Source: YC2-FULL-38-9 sp964629635 (GTDB lineage Bacteria > Patescibacteriota > Microgenomatia > UBA1406 > GWC2-37-13). From it: a stretch of 64,000 bases of DNA. A program made the translations under genes and the position numbers. This document shows, piece after piece, positions 57,288-64,000 of this stretch (positions are counted from its first letter, which is position 1; each line of letters begins with the position of its first letter). A model generated the notes under the pieces. The model was not told the origin of the DNA. It searched no databases and was given only the letters and a program-made list of their open reading frames with translations. The DNA lies in assembly GCA_964629635.1 (NCBI GenBank), contig CAZVQS010000002.1, positions 372,001 through 436,000 on the forward strand, read 5' to 3'.

Positions 57288-59870
57288 ATGACCGACACAA
57301 ACAAACCTGTTGAACAACCTGTAGCAAACGGCAATACCACGACTGAAATCGTTGCGGAGATGAAGCGTGCATACCTCGATTACGCGATGTCGGTTATCGT
57401 ATCCCGCGCCCTCCCGGACGTAAAGGACGGACTCAAGCCTGTTCACCGGAAAATCCTGTATGCCATGCACAAGATGAGCCTTGGCTCAAGCGCCCATTTT
57501 TCCAAGTCGGCAAAAGTCGTCGGAGAGGTGCTCGGAAAATACCACCCGCACGGCGACTCGGCGGTTTATGACGCGCTTGCCCGTATGGCCCAGGACTTCA
57601 CCATGCGCTACCCGCTCGTCAAGGGACAGGGAAATTTCGGTTCCGTCGACGGAGACCCTCCGGCGGCCATGCGTTACACCGAAGTCAAGATGGCGAAAAT
57701 ATCGGAAGAACTCCTTGCCGACATCGACAAGGAAACCGTCGACATGGTCGACAATTTCGACGCATCCCTCAAGGAACCCATGTTCCTGCCCGCGAAACTC
57801 CCGAACCTCCTTCTCATGGGAGCGGAAGGCATCGCGGTCGGCATGGCAACCAAAATCCCGCCCCACAACCTGAGCGAACTCATTGACGCCATTTGCCTCA
57901 TGATCGACAAGGCCAAAATCGTAAACGGGGACGGCCAGACGGGAGGCAAAAAAAAGGACGAGGACGCAAAATCGCCTGACAGACAGCTCGGTTTCGATGT
58001 GACGGTGGACGATCTGCTTACCCACATCAAGGGACCGGATTTCCCGACCTCAGGCATCATCTACGGTGCCGCGGACATCAAGCAGGCATATGTCACCGGC
58101 AAGGGAAAAATGCTGGTGCGCGCCAAGATTGATGAGGAAGACCTCGGAAAAGGCAAGATGGCCATTATCGTAAATGAGCTTCCGTACCAGGTCAACAAAG
58201 CCAATCTCGTCGAGAAAATCGCCCGCCTCGTGACCGATAAAAAAATCGTCGGCATTTCGGACCTGCGCGACGAATCGGACCGCGACGGCATTCGTGTCGT
58301 TATTGAGCTCAAACGCGACGCCTCATACAAGAAAGTGCTCAACAACCTGTTCAAGTACACGGAACTGCAGACATCTTTCCCGATCAACATGGTTGCGCTC
58401 GTTGACGGGGTTCCCCAGACTTTATCGCTCAAAACCATTCTCGAACAATACATCAAGCACCGGGTGAAAATGGTGAAACGCCGCTCCGAATACGAGCTCA
58501 AGGAAGCGAAACGGAGGGCGCATATCCTCGAAGGATACCTCATCGCCCTTGACCACATCGACGAAGTCATCGCGATCATCAAGAAATCGAAAGACGAGCC
58601 GGAAGCGCGCGAAAAACTCATGAAAAAGTTCGGCCTGAGCCTGGTCCAGACGCAGGCGATACTCGAAATGCAATTGAGGCGCCTTACCGGACTGGAACGT
58701 TCCAAGATCGAGGACGAGCTGGCGATGCTGCGCGAAACGATTGAATACCTGGAGTCGCTCCTCAAAGACGTGTTCAAGATCCTCAAGGTCATTAAGGACG
58801 AAGTCCTGTACCTCAAGGAAAAATACGGCGACGAGCGCAAAACCAGGGTGATCAAGTCCAAGCCCGGCGAAATAACCGACGAACAGCTCATCGAAAACAA
58901 GGAAGTCATCGTTGTTTTGACCAAGGAAGGATACATCAAACAGGTTCCCCGCGAAACCTTCAGGGTTCAGAACAGGGGAGGAAAAGGAGTATCCGGCATC
59001 GAAACGAAGGAATCGGACAACGTATACAACATCTCGACCGCCATGATGCACGACCACATCCTGTTTTTTACGAACCAGGGGCGCATCTTCCAGACGCGCG
59101 TCTGGGATATTCCGCAGGGGTCGCGCACCTCAAAAGGCAAGGCGATCGTCAACCTCCTGACCATCAGGCCGGACGAAAAGGTGACGTCCCTGCTCACGTA
59201 CTCCGCAAACAACGGCACCACCCAGGCGTCCTCCTCCAACGGACAGCTTGCCGCGATAACCCAAAGCTTCATCTTCATGGTCACGAAGCACGGAACCGTC
59301 AAGAAAACGCCGTTTGAGGACTTCGCGAACATCCGTTCAAACGGCATCATTGCGATCAAACTCGAAAAAGGCGACGAACTGCTGTGGGTCAAGATCACCG
59401 ACGGCACCATGAACGCGCTCCTGACTTCAAAACAGGGCAAGGCGATCATATTCGGGGAACACGAAGTGCGCCCGACCGGACGCTCGTCCATCGGCGTGCG
59501 CGGCATCGAGCTTGAGGGAACCGATGAAGTAGCCTCGGCTGACGTGTTCACCAAGGCTGATTTCAAGAAAAACATCCTGGTCATCGGCAAGAAAGGCATC
59601 GGCAAAAAAACCAACCTATCGCTTTTTAAAGGCCAGCACCGCGGCGGCAAAGGGGTAAAAGTAGCCTCCGTCGACGACAAGATCGGCCAAATCGTCTTCG
59701 TGCAGATCATCAATCCCGAAGACACGACGGTCATCATCACGAGCACCCACGGACAGGTCGTAAAAATCCCGCTTGAGGCCATTCCTCCCCGTTCCCGCAG
59801 CGCCAAAGGAGTCATCCTCATGAGGTTCTCGGAGAAGGGCGATGAGGTTGTAAGCGCGACTTTAGTTTGA
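57288..59870 (+). CDS. gyrA: DNA gyrase subunit A
   Basis: An 860-residue gyrase A. The QRDR region reads KYHPHGDSAVYDALARM, with the Ser83- and Asp87-equivalents intact, and the catalytic Tyr is in AAMRYTE. An Asp/Lys-rich insertion (GGKKKDEDAKSPDR) lies near residue 220. The C-terminal beta-pinwheel has two GyrA-box-like repeats, QNRGGKG and QHRGGKG, which supports gyrase rather than topoisomerase IV. folD follows with its own promoter. Confidence 0.95.
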   Translation: MTDTNKPVEQPVANGNTTTEIVAEMKRAYLDYAMSVIVSRALPDVKDGLKPVHRKILYAMHKMSLGSSAHFSKSAKVVGEVLGKYHPHGDSAVYDALARMAQDFTMRYPLVKGQGNFGSVDGDPPAAMRYTEVKMAKISEELLADIDKETVDMVDNFDASLKEPMFLPAKLPNLLLMGAEGIAVGMATKIPPHNLSELIDAICLMIDKAKIVNGDGQTGGKKKDEDAKSPDRQLGFDVTVDDLLTHIKGPDFPTSGIIYGAADIKQAYVTGKGKMLVRAKIDEEDLGKGKMAIIVNELPYQVNKANLVEKIARLVTDKKIVGISDLRDESDRDGIRVVIELKRDASYKKVLNNLFKYTELQTSFPINMVALVDGVPQTLSLKTILEQYIKHRVKMVKRRSEYELKEAKRRAHILEGYLIALDHIDEVIAIIKKSKDEPEAREKLMKKFGLSLVQTQAILEMQLRRLTGLERSKIEDELAMLRETIEYLESLLKDVFKILKVIKDEVLYLKEKYGDERKTRVIKSKPGEITDEQLIENKEVIVVLTKEGYIKQVPRETFRVQNRGGKGVSGIETKESDNVYNISTAMMHDHILFFTNQGRIFQTRVWDIPQGSRTSKGKAIVNLLTIRPDEKVTSLLTYSANNGTTQASSSNGQLAAITQSFIFMVTKHGTVKKTPFEDFANIRSNGIIAIKLEKGDELLWVKITDGTMNALLTSKQGKAIIFGEHEVRPTGRSSIGVRGIELEGTDEVASADVFTKADFKKNILVIGKKGIGKKTNLSLFKGQHRGGKGVKVASVDDKIGQIVFVQIINPEDTTVIITSTHGQVVKIPLEAIPPRSRSAKGVILMRFSEKGDEVVSATLV

Positions 59871-59935
59871 TATAATAGGCTATTGTCGCACCCCGTCTGG
59901 AGGGCAGACCGTCAATTTCACGGTGAAAAGCTTTT
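59848..59935 (+). promoter_or_regulatory. folD promoter and structured leader
   Basis: TTGTAA (59848-59853), a 17-nt spacer and TATAAT (59871-59876) sit over the gyrA stop. The leader of about 50 nt contains GTCTG/CAGAC nested in CACC/GGTG and then AAAAGCTTTT just before ATG 59936. No SD is exposed. It is not recognised as a known THF riboswitch, and the stems are short. Confidence 0.45.
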
Positions 59936-60805
59936 ATGCAAATCCCCTGTAAACAAATTACGGATGAACTCGAGAAGGAACTCAAAAAAGAAGTAACCGC
60001 CTTAAAAAAGAAGAAAAAAACCATCAAATTGGTCGTGTTCCTTATTGGCACGTCTCCGGAACAGATTTCCTTCGTCAAAATCAAGAAAAACACCGCTCTC
60101 AGGCTGGGTATCAAGTTCGAGTTCATCCATATCAAAACGGTTCCGCCGTTTGAGAAATTCGTGCGCCTCATCAAGGAAACGTCCCAGAACCCCGATACCA
60201 CCGGCATAATCATCCAGCAGCCCCTTCCCGCAACGCTTTCAACCGACAGCGTCTATGACTTTATCGACATCAGGAAGGAAATAGAAGGCCACCGGAGGAA
60301 AACGGAGTTTTTCTCGCCGCTCGGGCTTGCGGTGATGACCCTGCTCAAATACCTGTTCGTCAGTCCCAAAATCGACAAAAAGCTGTTCATCAATCCGAAA
60401 AAGGATATCGCGTCCCTCAAAAAAGCCCTGAAACACAAGAAGATCGTTATTATCGGCAGGGGAGCCACTGGCGGAAAACCGGTCGGTAAAACGCTTGCGG
60501 ACGCGAAAATCAACTTCGTTTCGACCAATACGCAGACCACCAATCCGACCGAGTACTACCAGGAGGCGGACATTATCGTGAGCGCGGTCGGCAAGAAAAT
60601 CATCACGCCCGATATTCTCAAAAACGGCGTATCCCTCATAAACATCGGCGTGCGCAAGGAAGGTGGACGGCTGAAAGGGGATTATGAAGAAAAGGAAATC
60701 AAGGACATCGCCTCATCCTACACACCCACTCCCGGCGGCATCGGACCGCTCGATGTGCTGTACCTCTACAAAAACCTCGTCGATGCAGCTATGCTGCAGA
60801 AATGA
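59936..60805 (+). CDS. folD: FolD-like bifunctional methylene-THF dehydrogenase/cyclohydrolase, divergent
   Basis: A 289-residue FolD family protein. The order of conserved blocks is right (VVFLIGTSPEQISFVKIKK, GIIIQQPLP, VIIGRGATGGKPVGKTLA, IIVSAVGKK, SLINIGVRK, TPTPGGIGPLD). Several active-site positions differ from the usual: SFVKIKK has Phe where the catalytic Tyr normally is (Lys retained), KDVDG is KEIEG, PCTP is FFSP, and the dinucleotide motif GRSxxVGxP is GRGATGGKP. It may have altered activity or cofactor preference. Confidence 0.85.
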   Translation: MQIPCKQITDELEKELKKEVTALKKKKKTIKLVVFLIGTSPEQISFVKIKKNTALRLGIKFEFIHIKTVPPFEKFVRLIKETSQNPDTTGIIIQQPLPATLSTDSVYDFIDIRKEIEGHRRKTEFFSPLGLAVMTLLKYLFVSPKIDKKLFINPKKDIASLKKALKHKKIVIIGRGATGGKPVGKTLADAKINFVSTNTQTTNPTEYYQEADIIVSAVGKKIITPDILKNGVSLINIGVRKEGGRLKGDYEEKEIKDIASSYTPTPGGIGPLDVLYLYKNLVDAAMLQK

Positions 60806-60886
60806 CGCGCATATCATTGACTGCGCGGCATCCTGAAGATTCAGCGCAGCTTCAATCTGAAGGATCCCATTACTTTTGATAAAACG

Positions 60887-61825
60887 ATGAAAATAACAGC
60901 AATCACCGGCCAGACGGCAAGCGGAAAAACCGGACATGCCCTGCGTCAGGCGGTTGAACGAAACGGCGAACTCGTCAACTTCGATGCGCGCCAGGTATAC
61001 AAAAAACTCGACATCATCACCGGCAAGGATTTTACCTCAAATAATTTCACGAAAGTAACCGGGATGGACGGATACGACATCGGTTATTACACGATAGATT
61101 ACGCAGGAAGCGCCATCCGGGTATGGCTGTATGATATGGCCGATCCGAAAACCGCAGTTTCCTCGTATGATTTCGCCCGATGTGCGCAGGCCGTACTTCG
61201 GATCCTAAAAAAAGAGGGGAAAACCGCCATATTGGTCGGCGGAACGTACCTATACCTTTACCAGCTCCTGTACGGGACCGAAACAGAAGTCTCGCCTGAT
61301 CAGAAGCTACGTGACCGCCTGCAGGGCCTTCCCGTTGAAGCCCTGCGAAAGGAGCTTGCCGCTATTGATCCTGATATAGTGCAGCGTCTGAACAACAGCG
61401 ACCGCAGCAACCCCCAGCGGCTCATACGGAAAATCGAAATCGCCGCGCGCTACCGCACGCTCGGACAGCTTGTCCCCCTGGAAATGAAATATGTTTTGAA
61501 GGATGAATACCGGGACCCGCCGGTCGAAATCACCGGCATTGCCTTCAGCGACCGCAGCGCGGTACGGGATGCGATTACTCTGCGCGTCAGAAAACGGCTG
61601 GAGCAGGGTGCGCTTGATGAGGTCAGGAAACTGCTTGAAGCCGGGTATACACCCCATGATCCGGGCATGAAAACCATCGGGTACGCACAGCTTATCAGGC
61701 ACCTGGCGGGCGAAATATCGTTCGATGAAGCGGTCGGACTGTGGACAACCGCAGAAGTGCAATATACGAAACGCCAGCTTACGTTCATGAAAAAGGATCC
61801 GCATATCGGGTGGATCTCTGTTTGA
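60887..61825 (+). CDS. miaA: tRNA dimethylallyltransferase
   Basis: A 312-residue MiaA, which adds dimethylallyl to A37 of tRNAs reading U-starting codons. P-loop GQTASGKTG, the DARQVYKKLDIITGK substrate loop (usually DSMQVYK), VGGTYLYL and the C-terminal tRNA-binding helices (TIGYAQLIRHLAG, TKRQLTFMKK). The upstream 80 nt hold alternative hairpins (CTGCGC/GCGCAG). It complements the MtaB-type modification enzyme at 5558. Confidence 0.93.
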   Translation: MKITAITGQTASGKTGHALRQAVERNGELVNFDARQVYKKLDIITGKDFTSNNFTKVTGMDGYDIGYYTIDYAGSAIRVWLYDMADPKTAVSSYDFARCAQAVLRILKKEGKTAILVGGTYLYLYQLLYGTETEVSPDQKLRDRLQGLPVEALRKELAAIDPDIVQRLNNSDRSNPQRLIRKIEIAARYRTLGQLVPLEMKYVLKDEYRDPPVEITGIAFSDRSAVRDAITLRVRKRLEQGALDEVRKLLEAGYTPHDPGMKTIGYAQLIRHLAGEISFDEAVGLWTTAEVQYTKRQLTFMKKDPHIGWISV

Positions 61826-61869
61826 ACGCGATTGACCTTATGCGCATTCAACCTATATAATGGCTGGAT

Positions 61870-62463
61870 ATGACATTCACCGAACCGCAGCGCGAAGAAC
61901 CCTCCCTTTCGAAATACTGGACGGAACCGGCCATGCTCCATGAACGGACCGGAAAACCCGTCGACGGCATCTCCTTCATCAAAACGGATCCCCAATCCAA
62001 GGATTCGTGGCCGCAGGGCGCACGGCTCATCATTCCGCAGGAAACGCCGCCCGGATCGTATGTCGTTGCGGTGTCCCTCGACGGAAAAGGCAAGACAATC
62101 ACCCAGGCGTTTGAAGTGATGCAGGTCCGTGACGGCGTAATGGGCGTGAAAAAAACGGAATACCATCCGGCCCTTGACCTCGCCAAAAGCGAACTGGATA
62201 CGTTCAACCTGCCGCCTGACAAAGCACAGCTGAAAACCGCCCAGATGCGCAAACTCCAACCAGGCACATCCGTCACGGAAGAAAACCGTATGCCGTCCCA
62301 TGTCCAGCTTCTTCCGTCCCATACGGTTACCCCGCATACCAAACTGAATCTGGGTCTGATTACCCCGCAGGATATGGCCAGGTACCGGAAAACAGTCGAG
62401 CATAACCTCCAGGCATCAATGGGTGCGAAGCCGGCTGCGGCCGCTACGAGGGCGTCAGTCTGA
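61870..62463 (+). CDS. Unknown protein
   Basis: A 197-residue hydrophilic protein that I do not recognise. Pro-rich, no signal peptide or TM helix. A central segment (PPGSYVVAVSLDGKGKTITQAFEVM) could form a small beta sandwich, and the C-terminus has a long Pro/His/Gln-rich stretch ending in Ala-rich sequence. TTGACC (61832-61837), an 18-nt spacer and TATAAT (61856-61861) place the start about 8 nt before the ATG. It overlaps the convergent lepA by 9 nt. Confidence 0.6.
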   Translation: MTFTEPQREEPSLSKYWTEPAMLHERTGKPVDGISFIKTDPQSKDSWPQGARLIIPQETPPGSYVVAVSLDGKGKTITQAFEVMQVRDGVMGVKKTEYHPALDLAKSELDTFNLPPDKAQLKTAQMRKLQPGTSVTEENRMPSHVQLLPSHTVTPHTKLNLGLITPQDMARYRKTVEHNLQASMGAKPAAAATRASV

Positions 62464-64000
62464 TTTCCTGAAGAGTTTGAGGAAGGCTTCCTTGGGGATT
62501 TCAACTTTGCCTATGGCTTTCATGAGTTTTTTGCCTTCTTTCTGTTTTTCGAGGAGTTTGCGTTTGCGTCCCACGTCTCCCGCACCGATGACTTTACCGC
62601 TTTTGATGAGCACGTCCTTGCGGAACGGCGATATGCGTTCGGAAGCTATGATCTTGCCCCGGTATCGGGCCTGGATACGTACTTCGTACTGCTGGCGGGG
62701 GATTACGTCCCGCAGCTTGCGCGTCAGCTCTGCGCCCCGTTTCATTGCCCGCTCCGAAACAACCACTTCGGAAAATTCCTCCACCGGATCCATATTCAGG
62801 AGCAGTTCAAGTTTTGCGGCGTTCACATGCTCGTAGCGGACAAGCTCCCAGTCAAGGGACGCATACCCGGAAGTCGCGCTTTTCAGGTTGTCGAAAAAGT
62901 CCGAAATCATTTCGGACATGGGGATTTCGTAGGTGAGCGAAATCTGGTTCTTGTTGTCCATGGTGATGAATTTCGCGCGGTAATCGTCGCACAGCTTCAT
63001 GATGGCTCCCATGTATTCCTCCGGCGTAAGGATGAAGATTTTGGCATAGGGCTCGTAGAATTCCCCGTTTTCCATGCGGTATTCCACCTGCGGGGGGGTG
63101 AGGACAATCGAAAGTTCGTATTCGCGCTCGAGCCGCTCTCGCACCACATCGGCGTGAAGGAGCCCCAGGAAACCCACGCGGAATCCCGCACCGAGGGCAG
63201 TCGAATAAATCGATGAAAAATTGAGCGCTGAATCATTCAGGTACAGTTTTTCCAGTGCTTTTTTCAGGTTAAGGTAATCGGCGGTGAGCGTGGGAAATAC
63301 GGACGCAAACACCATCGGCTTCACCTTCTTGTAACCGGATAATGCGGCAGCGCTTTTTTTTGCGTCAACGACCGTGTCTCCGATTTCCACCTTATGGATA
63401 TCCTTAAGGTTGGTCGCTACATACCCGATGTCGCCGGGATTGAGCCGGTCAACAGGCGACAGGTCCGGCTTGAATATGCCGGACTCAAGCACGGAAAAAG
63501 ATTCGTCCGTGTGTACCATCCTGACGTCCTTGCCTTTCCCGATTGATCCGCCCAAAACGCGGACGAACGCGATGACTCCCTTGTGGGAATCGTAATACGA
63601 GTCGAATATGAGCGCCTGGAGCTGGCCGTTTTCCGGCTGGCTCTCAGGCACCCGGGGCGGCGGGATTTTCGACACGACCGTTTTCAGAAGCTCAGGCACG
63701 TTATAGCCTGTTTTTGCAGACACCTCGAATATGTCGCTCTCCGCGACACCCAGGAAATCCTTCAACTGCCGTTTCGTTTTGGCGACGTCGGCGTTTGCCA
63801 TGTCAACCTTGTTCACGACCGGTATTATGACGAGGTTTTTTTCGATGGCTTTATACGCGTTGGCGATCGTCTGTGCCTGAACGCCCTGCGTGGCGTCAAC
63901 CAGCAGGATCACGCCTTCAACGCAGGCCAAGGTGCGGTCTACTTCGTAGGAAAAGTCAACGTGCCCCGGCGTATCGATGAGGTTGAGTATGTATTCGCCT
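62455..64000 (-). CDS. lepA: Elongation factor 4 (LepA), partial
   Basis: The C-terminal 515 or so codons of LepA; the gene runs off the right edge. The G domain is visible from DTPGHVDF (G3) and NKVDM (G4) to VSAKTG (G5). Domains II, III and V follow, and the LepA-specific C-terminal domain contains DVIPRQQYEVRIQARYRGKIIA and GKKLMKAIGKVEIPKEAFL. It back-translocates stalled ribosomes and aids 30S biogenesis. Confidence 0.95.
   Translation of the reverse strand, partial: GEYILNLIDTPGHVDFSYEVDRTLACVEGVILLVDATQGVQAQTIANAYKAIEKNLVIIPVVNKVDMANADVAKTKRQLKDFLGVAESDIFEVSAKTGYNVPELLKTVVSKIPPPRVPESQPENGQLQALIFDSYYDSHKGVIAFVRVLGGSIGKGKDVRMVHTDESFSVLESGIFKPDLSPVDRLNPGDIGYVATNLKDIHKVEIGDTVVDAKKSAAALSGYKKVKPMVFASVFPTLTADYLNLKKALEKLYLNDSALNFSSIYSTALGAGFRVGFLGLLHADVVRERLEREYELSIVLTPPQVEYRMENGEFYEPYAKIFILTPEEYMGAIMKLCDDYRAKFITMDNKNQISLTYEIPMSEMISDFFDNLKSATSGYASLDWELVRYEHVNAAKLELLLNMDPVEEFSEVVVSERAMKRGAELTRKLRDVIPRQQYEVRIQARYRGKIIASERISPFRKDVLIKSGKVIGAGDVGRKRKLLEKQKEGKKLMKAIGKVEIPKEAFLKLFRKSD

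Overview
This 64 kb window looks like the chromosome of a small-genome bacterium, most likely a member of the Candidate Phyla Radiation (Patescibacteria). The support is: trimmed housekeeping proteins (EF-Ts of 158 aa, release factor 1 without its first domain, trigger factor without a PPIase domain, threonyl-tRNA synthetase without TGS, PheT without the EMAP tRNA-binding domain); very dense packing; a divergent 16S rRNA whose 530 loop and 790 region differ from near-universal sequence; and two proteins resembling a Patescibacteria-type family (DUF5660). The standard code fits: many reading frames end cleanly in TGA and none needs TGA read through. I could not place the lineage below phylum level. 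No phage, IS element, integron or CRISPR array is visible.

Layout. 1-7.9 kb: a YdcF-like protein, a GIY-YIG gene between two tRNA genes, a methyltransferase, two related secreted muramidases, trigger factor, an MtaB-like methylthiotransferase, then three small very acidic proteins between tRNA-Asp and tRNA-Val. 7.9-14 kb: thrS-infC-rpmI-rplT-pheS-pheT behind a leader-peptide attenuator. 14-21.5 kb: penicillin-binding protein, a polytopic membrane protein, an MreB-like actin and a solitary 16S rRNA gene with its own promoter, boxB/boxA-like leader and processing stem. 21.5-30.7 kb: galU, an MgtE-N/CBS protein with an Nramp-like transporter, SAM hydrolase, nadD-nadE, and a SAM-riboswitch operon (unknown protein plus M20 amidohydrolase). 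30.7-40.5 kb: rpsB-tsf-frr-rseP-cytidylate kinase-like-proS, rpsU-ybeY-dnaX-ybaB-prs and recR. 40.5-51.8 kb: RNase J, small CPR-type proteins, tRNA-Pro, cysS, a MurF-like ligase, hisS and a short prfA. 52-64 kb: MFS transporter, rpmE-rplJ-rplL, gyrB-ppa-gyrA-folD-miaA and lepA running off the edge.

The best find is upstream of thrS. A short open frame with three consecutive Thr codons overlaps the first arm of a set of mutually exclusive hairpins that ends in an intrinsic terminator, which is the architecture of ribosome-mediated transcription attenuation responding to charged tRNA-Thr. Other regulatory RNA candidates are a SAM-I/IV-type riboswitch, an L10-type leader before rplJ, and a terminator-like hairpin lying directly against the start codon of one muramidase. 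Across the window a TATAAT-like hexamer commonly sits 5-9 nt before the ATG with no Shine-Dalgarno sequence, so many mRNAs are probably leaderless; genes inside operons, and the r-protein genes rpsU and rplL, can instead have strong SD sites.

All calls rest on reading the sequence and on family knowledge. No search, folding program or alignment was run.
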